Shown here one piece after another: positions 1 to 11,194 of a stretch of 64,000 nt of DNA. This DNA comes from Periplaneta americana (Eukaryota > Arthropoda > Insecta > Blattodea > Blattidae). Position numbers and translations under genes: made by a program. The notes beneath the pieces were generated by a model. That model was not told the DNA's origin and did not search any database. It saw nothing but the letters and a program-made list of their open reading frames with translations. The stretch spans positions 160,561,955-160,625,954 of the forward strand of contig NC_091122.1 of NCBI RefSeq assembly GCF_040183065.1, given 5' to 3'. Within the stretch, counting starts at the first letter, position 1. Every line of letters begins with the position of its first letter.

Positions 1-189
1 AAAAAAACTTACATGTCATTTTTGAAAAAGATTGAATCAAAAAATTATGGAGAGTGAAAAAGAGGACGCCTTCGTGAGTAAATGGTTTGCACATCGCCAT
101 TTAGAGCTTAATAACAGGAATATGTAACGTGAACCTCTGATGACATATAACAGATTGATCAGCTTAATGGGATTTCAAGACAACTTTTA
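1..189. other. Unassigned AT-rich start of window
   Basis: I see no open frame with coding character, no RNA gene and no repeat that I can pair with another part of the window. Confidence 0.4.
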
Positions 190-385
190 TCAGTTTCACT
201 GTGCCGCCATCTAACGACTGCAAAAGAAGTCACGTTCCTGATGGAATTGCATGGGGTAATCGCCTGCAGCAATTCTTCCATCTAGCGGTCATTACCAAAA
301 AATTCATTTTCGACAGTGGAGATCCTGGTGGTTGTTCTCTTCATTCCATAACATGATAATGGCCAATCTGATATATACAGTGCGT
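190..385 (+). repeat. Dispersed repeat, copy A
   Basis: Shares blocks in the same order with 12600-12795: a GCCATCTA block, an AGTCACGT block and GATCCTGGTGGTT followed by TCTCTTCA. The two copies are clearly diverged. The family is not recognised; it may be an old transposon fragment. The stretch TGCGTTCGCTTCCCCCTGCGG just after it reappears reverse-complemented near 5610-5635. Confidence 0.5.
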
Positions 386-566
386 TCGCTTCCCCCTGCG
401 GCCGGGCGAATGACCTAATTGCGTTCTGTTTCAACAATCAGTTTGCTTTTCTGAAGCACTTTAAAACAAACGCCTCAAGGCCACGTGCGGTGGTTTCCGT
501 GAGCAGTCAGTTTACGCTGTCTCTGGATAATCCTCACACTATAGACGAGCTGGAAAACGATATAAC

Positions 567-718
567 CAGTGGCGGCTCGTGATAAAATATTATGTGTGTT
601 CACAATTTTGTGGTTCAAAAATCGAAAAGAATTTGAAATTGTACGTTTAGTCTAATATGAAATGTCATGATTCCAATGTTTCACTATAGAAAAAAACCGT
701 ATATAAATTCAAAACGAC

Positions 719-763
<45 letters not shown>

Positions 764-780
764 GAGTAATAATAATAAGA

Positions 781-840
<60 letters not shown>

Positions 841-1687
841 GTAATAATAATGAAACTCAGTCTTTCTATTTCCAATTTTTCCTGGTAAGCCAGTTTACCC
901 AGTTCTTTACTGTTCCAAATTTCATTGAACAGAGTTCATTGTTTACGTTTGTTAATAATGAATACATACCACAGTCCCGTTATTTACAGACGCGTGTGTT
1001 CAGTAATATATTTTGATTCACAACACACTGATACACTACAGCCTATACCAGTACTGGAATCCCATTCGCATAGATTGATTACTATAAATACATGCCAGTA
1101 AATATTATTCTTAAATATTATACACTACCATACAGATACTTAAATTCATACCACCACCACATTCAGCCAGCACGTGTTTGAAAGCCAAACTATGTTATTA
1201 TGCCGACACTGAAGTATAGTAATTCACAAACTACACTCTCGTAGCAGCACTGTACACACACATCTACGTAAAGTATACGTTCCTACAGTCAGATGCTGAC
1301 ATCTACAGGCTTTTAAATTTCCTCCTCGAGATATAGCACGTGAACGATAGGCACCGATGCACCTGACATCTGTAGGATAGATACTCATCATGTTCACATA
1401 ACGCTTTGTGCTCTTGACGAGTCATAAGCGGCCAGCTAAAAACAATTTTCTCCCGCGCATGCGTGAAATTCCTGTAACCATCTCGAAAAGAGCACGGCTT
1501 GTACGTGAACGGATGTTGCCAAGTTTACATAAGAAGTTTATGCAAGATGCGGGAAGTTTAAAATACTCGATTCTGATATTATACATCCCCACTACATCAA
1601 TACGGTATCAAATAATAAAACTAGTCGTGCATTAATGGAAACAAGGTGTTCACGTGCTCTTGTGCTCTTATTGACGCACCGCCACTG
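567..1687. mobile_element. Non-autonomous hAT element, perfect 8-bp TSD
   Basis: Begins CAGTGGCGGCTCG and ends CACCGCCACTG, the typical terminal inverted repeat of hAT transposons. It is flanked on both sides by GATATAAC (559-566 and 1688-1695), an exact 8-bp target-site duplication, the length hAT elements make. No transposase frame is visible in the 1121 bp, and an (AAT)n microsatellite lies inside. Its insertion splits a Tc1-like coding end, so it is the younger of the two. Confidence 0.85.
721..852. repeat. (TAA)n microsatellite
   Basis: Long run of TAA/ATA triplets with two GAG interruptions, inside the hAT element. It produces poly-isoleucine frames on both strands that are not genes. 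Confidence 0.95.
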
Positions 1688-1801
1688 GATATAACGTTCA
1701 CGAGGATTTTTAATGAACTTCAGCGTGTGAATGGAAATTTTATTAGAAGATGTCAAGAATGCATCAATGCAGATGGACGCCACTTTCAGCATCTTTTGTA
1801 A

Positions 1802-2829
1802 CAAGGTTAGTACCGAGCCCCTACCACGCCGTAGCGGAGGAGTGAGAAATATGTTCCCAAATTGAAGCAGCCGAAAGCCGCCATTTGTTGGTAGAAAACG
1901 CGCGGGATTTCGAAACCGCTATTTGAATACGCGTTGTATTGCGTACCCGAATGCTAAATGGTTTTATTTACGAGAACAAAACTTCCTTTGCGATTTACCT
2001 TTAATACCGTGTTTCTGCTATACTTCGCACGAAAACATGACGACCTTCCCTCATACCCTTCACCAGTTAACTGCAGGCACGCGCAAGGGATAATCCCTTA
2101 GCCGAGTTGCCAATTCTTGAAGTCATTGTGATTTGCGAACGTTTTTCAAACTGTGTTCCGTGAAACCGCGATTTTCAGAAAGACTATATTATCTTTGTAA
2201 ATATACCTTAATTTATAATTACTAAAACAAAATTGGCATAAAAATGAACAAACTTATTTTAAAAACACTTTATATTTATATTTTCACTAACATGTTTTGC
2301 CTAAATAAACAAAAAAATGCAGACTTCTATAATAAGTGTTAAATTCTCATGTTATTGAAGTTCCAGAATTTTATACTTAATTAAGAATGTTGCGCCGGTA
2401 AAATTTTCTGAAACTGTGATCATTGAATAGTTATAGAATTTATAGTACAAGAGAGTAAAGTTAGATTTTATCAGCTTCGCCTTGGGTGATAATTTCCACG
2501 AACGCATAAAATCTGTTTACTCTAGTATGCTATACAATATTTTATCCATTACTGGTATGTAAATTTAATTTTAAATTGTAGGGCTTTTCTTTTTACTGTG
2601 TTGTTGGCGAAGAAGTTCATATATATTCATTTTACTATTGCTAATATGTTGGTTGTCATGTAGAGTGATTTAAAAGCGTTTAATTCACTGCTGTAAGTTA
2701 GAAAACTTTTAAGCACTGCTGTGAATAATGTCATTATTTAGGTTGCTAAGGACGGTGTTGCTGTTGGCGATATCTGTTTCGCGTACTGTTCACATACTGT
2801 TCGGCGAAGTAAATCACGTATAAAATCGT
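1802..2829. other. Unassigned non-coding stretch
   Basis: AT-rich with a GC-richer block near 1810-2120 that contains GAGCCCCTACC and AACATGACGACC. Similar words recur in inverted orientation around 3315-3400, but their order does not fit a simple terminal inverted repeat. No gene seen. Confidence 0.35.
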
Positions 2830-2834
2830 CTATC

Positions 2835-3030
2835 TTACCGAATTCTGTTTTAATTTGTTTATTTTCTCTTTAGTTGGTGAACCGTAATTCTTAATTCCTA
2901 TGCCCATATATCCAACTACGCCGGTTGCGTCCGATGTTAAGTGATTAAGATTTATACTTATTAAACTGCCTGAACTTTCGATTACTTTATGGATAGAATT
3001 TCTAACGTTAGACACAATTTTAACACTTTG
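2835..3030 (-). CDS. Possible coding exon, unrecognised
   Basis: The minus strand is open from just after a TAG near 3040 and reads through segments such as VRNSIHKVIE and TGVVGYMGIGIK, with mixed codon composition unlike the AT-rich shadows around it. It runs into AATTCG|GTAAGA near 2840, a plausible splice donor. The ideal acceptor TTTGCAG near 3055 lies before stops in all three frames, so the 5' boundary is unclear. It could be an exon of a host gene or of a decayed transposon. No family recognised. Confidence 0.2.
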
Positions 3031-3059
3031 TTTTCTTAGCTACGCTCCTCTGCAAATAA

Positions 3060-4228
3060 GATATTCTGTTTTCTTCGACGGTGTTTTTTGTTGTTCTTGT
3101 CGTGATGGTCCTGGATCTTCAGGTGTATCAGGAGGCCTGGCTGCGGATCATCTGCTCCAACACTCATTAATCATGGCCGGAATAAATTAGACATATTGAA
3201 GCGCACAACGGTATAAAACAACACGTCGACAAAGACACTGAGAACGGGTAAAACCCAACAGGTAGAGGCAATGACTGCTATATTTGGCAATGCTGGGATC
3301 TATTGTATTTCTGCCACGCGGCTAGGGGCTGAGTAGAGGATGGGTGTTTATGAGGGATTACCAATTCCAAGAACAGAGGCCGTCATGTTTCCGAGCCAAG
3401 TATATCAGCATAGTTGCTACGTTTTCTGCGAGAGAAATCGGGATATCAGAAGCTGACTGAAGACATTAGACTGATCATCACTTTATAGTTGTTTTCTGCA
3501 AAGTAGTGTTCGCGTGCTTATAATGTAATACTCGCCTCCTTGAGGAACGCTAAAATACGAAGGACACACAATAGAGTGAATACTACAGGCTAATCGTTTT
3601 CTCTTTTATTAACCACGAATATGTTTTAACCATTCGCTACTAAATTAACTTTTCTTTATCGGAACCTGTATTGCAACAGTATATCTGACGATAAATCCAT
3701 GTTTAAACATAGTTTACTAAACTATAAAACGCAGGAATTGTATGTGTCTGTTATTAGTGTAAAATACCATATCAAAACGCTATCTTTTTTGCCACTCAAC
3801 GCACCTAAAATATACAATGGTGATTAATTGCGAGAGCAGCAACTAAGTACCGAAAAGGATTAATAAACAAAGAGGTAGAACTAGCGGAACTATTATCTTG
3901 CGAGTACTGTTACCTTACGGCAATCAGCTGGGTTACCTCACAGACTTATAAATTTCCGCGGGTTACCTCTATCTTTACAATGCTAAATTTGAATAAATAA
4001 AAATATGGGATAATAGGAAATGCAGACTAACTTGTTTAAATAACGTTGTAGGCTGTTATCGCTCAAATCGGGATTTTTTTTATCAATCTCGACTCGCTTT
4101 ATCGGGATTCAATTAGGCTGTCAGGCTTGCATAATTTTCATAGGAACTCTGAATGTGAATATTCATAACCACGGTTAATACAAGAATTAATGTTTACTTT
4201 TGCCGTAGGTTAAACTGCTGTATGAAAT
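3060..4228. other. Unassigned non-coding stretch
   Basis: No credible coding frame, tRNA or paired repeat found apart from the inverted words mentioned for 1802-2829. Confidence 0.35.
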
Positions 4229-4232
4229 TAAA

Positions 4233-4320
4233 AGAAGCAGCAGCAGCAGCAGTAGTGGTAGTGGTAGTAGTGGTGGTAGTAGTAGTAGCAGTAGCAGCAG
4301 GAGCAGCAGCAGCAGCATAA
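4233..4320. repeat. (AGC)n/(AGT)n compound microsatellite
   Basis: Imperfect triplet run of AGC, AGT and GGT units. It gives a poly-leucine frame on the minus strand that is not a gene. Confidence 0.9.
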
Positions 4321-4928
4321 GAAACTGTTTCATTAATCCGTAACTAAGACAAGAGTCACTTTCAATCATTCAAATTAAATAATTAACGTTTTCTAATTTA
4401 TACAGTTTCTGTACCTTCAAATTCAGCGAATAATTATTCATGTATGCACTGAAACATCAACTGTTTGAAGAAAATGAAGGATATGAAGTGGGTGAAGAAC
4501 AATAGCAATGTATATTGTAATAACGTAGTTTCAAAGTAACAACTATCTTCGAAATGAGTTGAACACACTGAGTGGCTCATTGTAGGGTAGAAATTCTCTC
4601 TTCGAATTCACCTAACCACTTTCGGTTAAGGGAATCTCTACTCAGAGGAAACCTGAAGCACAAACAGTCATATAAGTATAATAGTTTGTCTTCTGTAACA
4701 TAATTCGGGGCAAAAATCGTAGTAGAAATTAAAGATTAACTAATCAGTGAAATGTAACATTACTTCCTTCTTCATCTTTACATCCTTGTTCATTGCTGCA
4801 ATTAAAAAACAGCACACGAACGAACCTGTACTTATTCAGCTCAACCAAGCAAATGGGCGCTCGTCGGAAGTTCAGTTTGGGAGCATAACACTAGCGCCAG
4901 TGAGCGGTCTAGCGGTTATTTAGTAACA

Positions 4929-5526
4929 GTCTTACTAATAAACCGTGTATAGTTTTTATACGAGACTTATGCAGAGTTGAGACAGAAAACGTTACTAATA
5001 AACCGTGAATAAGCTATGGACGTATAAACAGGCTGTAACTATACAATGGGAATTGCTTTGCAGTAGTTATATACACGAAACCCCTTGTTTAAGCGTTCTA
5101 TATAGGGAAAAATGGCCGCCCCTCTAACAGCTGTTCGTATCGACTGTCATTTTATGATGATGTTTACCTTGTAACCACAGAAGAACAAACCAAAGATCAT
5201 AGAATTATTAGAATAATATTGCTGTAGCTTGTACTCTTTGACCAAAATGTAGTGTGGTAATCGATTAGAGCCAGTTGTACTATCGATATTTAACACGCCA
5301 CACTAGAGCGCTCTACCGGATCCAGTAGAGAACCTCAGATATTCTATTACCTTTCGTAACGAAGTAATGACGAAACTATGACGTAGCTGTGTAACAGTTA
5401 TACTGTTATACACGACGTATGTAGTGATTATTAGTAAGCAATTTACACACGACTTATAAACGAGCTACTCATTGTATAAGTATAAGACAGTTAAACGTCT
5501 GTATATAGAGTTTTTATTAGTAAGAC
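4929..5526. mobile_element. MITE-like element with short TIRs
   Basis: Left end GTCTTACTAATAAACCGTG and the reverse complement of the right end GTCTTACTAATAAAAACTC share 14 bases, followed by similar TATAG words. About 600 bp with no coding frame. I could not define a target-site duplication, so the superfamily is open. Confidence 0.5.
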
Positions 5527-5534
5527 CGTAAGTC

Positions 5535-6084
5535 AATGGTTAGTACTCAAGTGATAACAATAAATGAGAAGGGTAAGCTAACTAATGTTCCGCGCTTGCT
5601 GGCCGGCCGCAGGGTGAAGCGAACCCACTGTATATTGTGATCAGGGGTGAAAATGAGGATACTCTCAGGTTAGTTCGTAAAATATTTTAATATATTATAC
5701 AGAAGGTATATTTTAACACAGAACACACAATACATTTTTATTATTTTTTCAGGTGGCATAGTGTAGCAAGTTAGACTCTGCTCATGGCCGAAATATAGGA
5801 CAGGACAATTTTATTCAAATAAAAAATAGTTTAACTTGATTTAAAATATAGTATAGTTAGAAATTATGATCACTTTAATTAGATAAAAATTAGAATTTTG
5901 CATTCTAATAAAGAATAATAGAAATTCAGGGACATTTTGAATATACTTTTTAATTATTTCTTTTTCATTAACTGATAAATATATTACATTGTCTAATTCT
6001 CTTCTACATTAAACTACACAAATCGAGTTGTTCCGCAATTAGCTGTAATAAATATTACGGATCATAATTGATAAAATCATAGTC

Positions 6085-6085
<1 letters not shown>
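5535..6085. other. Unassigned non-coding stretch
   Basis: AT-rich. A GGCCGGCCGCAGGGTGAAGC block at about 5600-5620 recalls, in inverse orientation, the block at 375-405. No gene seen. Confidence 0.35.

Positions 6086-6087
<2 letters not shown>

Positions 6088-6143
<56 letters not shown>
6088..6143. repeat. (TAA)n microsatellite
   Basis: About 18 uninterrupted TAA triplets. Confidence 0.95.
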
Positions 6144-6146
<3 letters not shown>

Positions 6147-6149
6147 TTT

Positions 6150-7114
6150 TCACAAAGCGTTCTGTTACTATTTTATTTACGACCACACCCTGCAGAGAGT
6201 ACCTAATCAATGAAATATGAAAGGCTTGATGAAAAAGGACATAACTCCACAGTAAGTTAGTTTCAGGAAAAAGCTATTTAAAAGTTTAAAAATTCCTATA
6301 TATCGGGATTGTGTGTAAATGTACAGTACATGAAACTCTGTTAAAGTATTATTTGGAGTATTTAATTTTGTTGGAGATAAAGTTTCTATGTAAATTCTAT
6401 TTTAAGGCAAGTAAAATAATAAGTAGACTGTGATGATACCTAAAAGGAGAAAGATTTAAAAAATTTGGTTAGCCCTTTTTTCCTCAGGTTTTTAAAATAT
6501 AATGCATGTACGATTATTAAATATTGTTTATCAATGTTATATGTATGTACATAACATTTCACAACTTTTAGCTAACATATTAAGTTTTTTACTACTTATT
6601 CAACCTGCTGGCCATTGACTATTTCAACTTCATTATGACTAATCTGGAACCTTTTGAATTCTGTAAACCCACTTTTTTATATGTTAGGTTATGAAGGCAA
6701 TGATAGAGATTCCAGAACTTTCATTACCTCAATTTGTGTTGGTGGTGGACATTTTCAGTTCTGAAAATTACCTATGCGAATGGCACTGGTTGTCGTCTGC
6801 CGATGCCGATAATACGAAACATAAGAATTAACCCTATCATTAGGGTTTCTAGATATATTAGAAAAAGATACGGGACACATCAGTTTTCACTGACCAAGTT
6901 TAGTATGCGCACCCATCAAATATGCCAATCTTTCAAAGTGTGTGTGTAGTAAAGTGTGCTACACAAACACTCTGTTAACTAAGAGTAAGTAAAACAATAG
7001 TAAACAAAATTGTTAGCGAGCATATTTGCACTAAGTTTAAGCTTCCTTATGCAAGTTGCCTTCAAATTGTTTTTACTAAGTTATTACAGAAATAGCTACA
7101 AAATACACTACTCA
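6150..7114. other. Unassigned non-coding stretch
   Basis: No convincing gene or repeat boundary. A short open frame at 6734-6949 has no recognisable features. Confidence 0.35.
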
Positions 7115-8555
7115 TCTATACTAATAATAAATCTGTAGCCGAAATGTTTCTGGTAATTTTCGATTTTCCAAAAATAATTGGTCCTAACATATATAATTAA
7201 CCACCCTGAAACCGAAAATCGCTTTTTTGAAATTTTTGTTTGTATGTATGTCTGTCTGTCTGTCTGTATGTTTGTTACCTTTTCACGCGATAATGGCTGA
7301 ACGGATTTCGATGAAAATTGGAATATAAACTAAGGTCGTTGTAACTTAGATTATAGGCTATACGGCATTCAAAATATATTATTTAAAAAGGGGTTATAAG
7401 GGGGTCTGAATTAAATAAATCGAAATATCTCGCTTATTATTGATTTTTATGAAAAATGTTACATAACAAATATTTCTTTAAAAATAATTTCCGATAAGTT
7501 TTAGTCTTTGAACAATATTGATAGGACTGATATTTAATGAGATAAATGAGTTTTAAAATTAAAATAACTGCCATCTAAGGCCGTATAATGAAATAAACAA
7601 ATGACTTCGTCTATAAGGGGCCTTGGTCAACAACAATCGAAAGCTATGAATCATAGCCTACAGAAAATGTTTCTGTGTTCGTATGAAGCAATATCGGAAG
7701 CTAAATTAACCGGTTTGTATAATTAATTATTAATTCACCATTGGAAAGTGTAGTTTCTCTGTATGGACATAATGCTATAACGTTATTACAGTAACTTCGG
7801 AGTGAATTGAGGACAGGTTAGATTAAAATAGCTTCTTATGCACAGAAAACTTGATAGGCTATTCTGTGTATTCGTTTCTTGTATTTCTTAAAATAATGTT
7901 TATCTCAGAGAATTAACGACCAACGAGAGTGTATTGATTTAGTATGCAGTAATAATACGTTAGCTTAGCATTTCATTATTTTATAATCCAAATTTTAACT
8001 ATGCTCAATTGAATCGAGCTAAAATACATAAAATACATATGCATTAAATGCAATGCAAAAAATTTGGGTAATGAGCCAAGCAGATTATGTTGCCCTGTTG
8101 TAAAATAAAATTTGTTCCTCCTGAGATTCAAGAGCCCCCATAACAAATTGAAAACTTACTTATCGGGGTACATCCGTTATCAACACACTTTTTATATAAT
8201 ATAATATAATATAATATAATATAATATAATATAATATAATATAATATAATATAATATAAACATAATAATAAATCTGTAGGCAAAACTTTTCTGTTAATTT
8301 TCGCTTTTCCAAAAATAATTGGTTATAACAATTAAGAAACATGTTAAAGGAATTGTCATTGCACCAAATGAGTGGTCTCTGGATCAAAATGATCGCATTT
8401 TAATTATGCAAATACAATTTAAATTAAGTAACATAATAAACGATTTATCCTTCTATCAAACACGAATGTTCCCTGGATCAAATGTCCTATTTTAATTATG
8501 TAATTACTTTATATTTATTTCTAACGGGTGCAGCGGAGCGCACGGGTACGGCTAG
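7115..8555 (+). mobile_element. Non-autonomous Helitron, copy 1
   Basis: Starts TCTATACTAATAATAAATC directly after an A and ends GGGTACGGCTAG directly before a T, the 5'-TC ... CTAG-3' ends and A^T insertion of Helitrons. The 3' end is preceded by a short hairpin (GTGC / GCAC at 8528-8543). No Rep/helicase coding is present. A second copy with matching ends lies on the minus strand at 32860-34353. Both copies contain a (TAATA)n run followed by a second, 5'-end-like block. Confidence 0.85.
8198..8258. repeat. (TAATA)n microsatellite inside Helitron
   Basis: About 12 copies of a TATAA pentanucleotide, also present in the other Helitron copy at about 33160-33250. It is followed at 8263 by AATAATAAATCTGTAGG, a repeat of the element's own 5' start. 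Confidence 0.9.
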
Positions 8556-8632
8556 TTGACAATATTCTTATAAATCAATCAACCTTGGTCTTGTAATATT
8601 TGGCAGAAGAATTAATTTCACTTAGCAATTGT

Positions 8633-8881
8633 TTATTTTGCAACACAATCCTCACTGAAGAATGATTTTACAACAAGCATTGATTTTACTGATTTTACAG
8701 ACAATTTATTTTTCTCATCAGTCCATAGAGTGCGCATGCGAGAAAATAAACCTTCGACACACGCATTTGTTCCAGGGATACACATAATGAACTCCAATAC
8801 CCTCTTCAAATTTGAGAGTTCTCCTTCAGTACTTTTGAAAAGATCCACCCAGGCTTCATCTAAACGTTTGTTGTTGCCTTC
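8633..8881 (-). pseudogene. hAT transposase C-terminal dimerisation segment
   Basis: The minus-strand frame contains FIMCIPGTNACVE, LFSRMRTLWTDEKN and VKSMLVVKSFF. This matches the C-terminal dimerisation region of hAT transposases, where the usual pattern is C.PGTNA.VERLFS.M...WTD.RN. The frame opens at about 8881, right after TTTCTAAAG, which could serve as a splice acceptor, and ends in a stop at 8633. The rest of a transposase is not nearby. It could be a transposon remnant or one exon of a domesticated gene. Mild conservation of the motif suggests it is not very old. Confidence 0.5.
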
Positions 8882-9006
8882 ACTCGCCTTTAGAAATTAA
8901 TAAGTCACAATAAGTGTTTCATAATAGCATATCTACAGTCACCTGCAATGACGAAGTGCGATGTTTGTAATTTGTAATGTAGAATAGACATTGTAACTTC
9001 CTTTAG

Positions 9007-9860
9007 TGGGAGATCGTGCGTATTTGCTTGGTTTCCGCACAAAACCAATCCGCGGAAAGTCTAAAATTCCACATTCAGTATTCCCAACCTAACACACATA
9101 ACAATTTCCCTCTTCTTACCGCTTAAGTGACATATTGATTTTACTGCTTTAGGCTTTTAACATATTATTTTTAGAGACGTTTAACATAGTAATAATTATA
9201 AATTGGAAACTTACCACTGTAATTTCACCTAAATTGCACTGTTAATTATTGTTTTTAAATATTTGCAAAAATTAAGTAAACTCTACAACTCCACTAAAGT
9301 TACTGCAATCGTGATGCAAGTAACATTAAGGAAGCCGTGAAAAAATCAACAAGATTCCAGACTCATCATGGCGACTACTTTGACCGGAAAAATTAAACTT
9401 GCCGATGTTATTACTGAAATATGTTATGTAAATAATATTGGTAAAATATTAAAATGAAAAATAAATAATTACATAACCTTACCGTTTGTTTTAAGTTCGC
9501 ATTTATAGACTGGGGGGAAAAAAAAGACATACGTATATCACGGCCTGCTGGAGTATAGTAAACACAGAAATCATTTTAAAGCAACAATGTTGAAGATAGA
9601 TTTTTTTTTTTGCAAATTTGCCGTCATTGAACAGAAACCAAGATGGCGATTTCATTGCAACTAATTAGAAATTTCTCTTTCAGGTAGGCCTATGTAATAA
9701 ACGATCTTCGCACAAAATAATGTACGATACACGAGCGGTATGTTTTCTTTCAATTCTCGGAAATTAAAAAAAGCTCAACTACGTTTCGCTTTTTCAAACT
9801 TTTCCTCGAACATGAAAACTTCAACATACCGCTCTTGTAACGCATATTACTATTTTCTCA
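9007..9860 (+). repeat. Dispersed 0.85-kb repeat, copy 1 (inverse copy at 62955-63756)
   Basis: Matches the reverse complement of 62955-63756 over almost its whole length, including the words CGTGCGTATTTGCTTG, CTTCTTACCGCTTAAG and TTAGAGACGTTTAACATAG. Both copies contain a palindrome of about 105 bp (GAGCGGTATGTT ... AACATACCGCTC) at 9734-9838. No coding capacity is certain. Probably an unnamed transposon family. Confidence 0.65.
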
Positions 9861-10265
9861 GTTTAGAACTCTAAAATATGGGATGGAAAGCTGTCCCGAA
9901 GACTTTTCTGGGGACAACGGGACGCATTAGCGGAAAACGGGACGATCCCGTATTTTACGGGACATCTGGGAACTCTATCAATAATATACAAATGAAGTTG
10001 TTTTAATTAATTATTCAAGAAATCAAGTCAACCACAAATAAGAATTATTGCAACTGAGATCCTAGAGCGCATTACTGAAAAACGAGATAAGATTATTTTA
10101 ATCATGTCAATTTTTTGCTGACGAGAAAACCGCATGGCGATGCTTTCAAGGTCGTACCTGAGGCTACAACTAATGATGACGTGAACAACTGGAAGATGCG
10201 TTGCTGACATGACACGATTTGTAGCCAGCACACAGAAGAGAAAGTAATTAACAGAGTTTGTAACG
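9861..10265. other. Unassigned non-coding stretch
   Basis: Lies between the dispersed repeat and the first tRNA-Pro gene. No gene or repeat pair recognised. Confidence 0.35.
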
Positions 10266-10269
10266 TACT

Positions 10270-10341
10270 GGCTCAGTGGTCTAGGGGTATGATTCCTGCT
10301 TTGGGTGCAGGAGGTCCCGGGTTCAAATCCCGGCTGAGCCC
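10270..10341 (+). tRNA. tRNA-Pro (anticodon TGG)
   Basis: A 72-nt cloverleaf: a GGCTCAG/CTGAGCC acceptor stem, an anticodon arm CCTGC-TTTGGGT-GCAGG with anticodon TGG, and the T arm containing box B GGTTCAAATCC. TTTT at 10347-10350 is a pol III terminator. It decodes proline codons (CCA, with wobble). Its flanks do not match the tandem copies at 15-17.5 kb, so it is a dispersed copy. No intron. Confidence 0.95.
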
Positions 10342-10538
10342 TTAAATTTTAATTACATTTGCTTTCTCATTGAAATCATAGAAATTTGATTTCGCAAAAT
10401 GCCTTTTGTTACTAATTTCACACAATGTCAAAGTTAAAGGATAAGTGCATTTCGTGTTAGTTATGAGTGGTAAGGTCAATTTTTATTTTGCTTTTTAAGC
10501 TCTTGTTGCCTGTTTTAAGAGTAAAGTCTGGCCTAGTC

Positions 10539-10825
10539 CACCGCTGTGGAGTAGTGGTCAGTACGTCTGGCTATGAAACGAGTGGGTCCGGGTTCAAATG
10601 CTAGTTGGGACAAATTATTACCTTATGCAAATCTAGTCTTTCAGGTGAAGCTCTCTGTTAAGCAGATTTGAATAATTTCAAGGGAAAAATTATTCAAATT
10701 ATTCAAATTATTACCTGTTGGGATTTTTACCGGGATTTTCCCTCAACCACTTGAAGCGGAATTGCTGGGTAATTTTCGGCTTTGGACCTCTGACTCGTTT
10801 CGCCATCATTGATTCACATATCATC
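10539..10825 (+). mobile_element. tRNA-derived SINE (GCTGTGGAGTA family), interrupted
   Basis: Head GCTGTGGAGTAGTGGTCAG with TCCGGGTTCAAATGC as a degenerate box B, then GGATTTTCCCTCAACC and GCTGGGTAATTTTCGG. It is the same family as the complete copy at 54946-55202. A fragment of another SINE (about 10624-10701) sits inside it. Confidence 0.7.
10611..10714 (-). mobile_element. SINE tail fragment inserted in a SINE, with 13-bp TSD
   Basis: CAAATTATTACCT occurs on both sides of a segment that begins TTATGCAAATCTAG and holds TTTCAGGTGAAGCTC. The same segment recurs at 38366-38432, 38634-38700 and 41398-41440, where it is the 3' part of a different tRNA-derived SINE. The duplication supports retroposition of a head-less fragment. 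Confidence 0.55.
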
Positions 10826-11077
10826 ATGAGAGCTAGGAACTTCGTACCGATCTCGTTATTCAGGGTGCGAGCAGCCAGGAAATGTGCATACAAAACGGGC
10901 GACCTGCGCGAACAACGGCCTCCTTGGAGTGCATCATGTTCATGTTAAGAACCCTTACTGCATGCAACAGGGCTATATCGGCAGTGTGGAAGACGTTTGA
11001 ATAACAACATATTGTTCTACTGCAAATGTGAGCGAGATTCATGCCCTGTATAAACATAGTAAGTTTCCTAACACGTT

Positions 11078-11190
11078 ATGTATGTATGTATGTATGTATG
11101 TATGTATGTATGTATGTATGTATGTATGTATGTATGTATGTATGTATGTATGTATGTATGCATGTATGCATGTACGTACGTACGTACGTA
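11078..11190. repeat. (GTAT)n microsatellite
   Basis: About 25 tetranucleotide units. A further short GTAT run at 11428-11450 follows the SINE, so the SINE may have landed inside the array. Confidence 0.9.
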
Positions 11191-11194
11191 TTAA

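Larger units (their letters stand above)
500..1801 (+). pseudogene. Tc1/mariner-type transposase C-terminus, split by a hAT element
   Basis: Reading about 500-566 and then 1695-1801 gives one open frame that ends in a TAA at 1799-1801. It contains IDELEND, then RRCQECINADG and the ending HFQHLL, which matches the C-terminal end of Tc1-type DDE transposases (typically RR..ACI...GGHFEHLL). A hAT element (567-1687) separates the two pieces. The catalytic domain is not present, so this is a dead remnant. Family assignment rests on the terminal motif only. Confidence 0.55.

Noticed and set aside
667-888. Poly-isoleucine open frames on both strands
   Set aside because: Direct translation of an (AAT)n microsatellite inside a hAT element.
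1810-3420. Possible 1.5-kb TIR element (GAGCCCC and AACATGACG words inverted)
   Set aside because: The words appear in an order that does not mirror correctly, so a simple terminal inverted repeat is not supported.
4187-4369. Poly-leucine open frame
   Set aside because: Translation of an (AGC)n/(AGT)n microsatellite.
11078-11190. Telomere-like or structured tetranucleotide array
   Set aside because: GTAT is an ordinary microsatellite; the insect telomere motif TTAGG is not repeated anywhere in the window.
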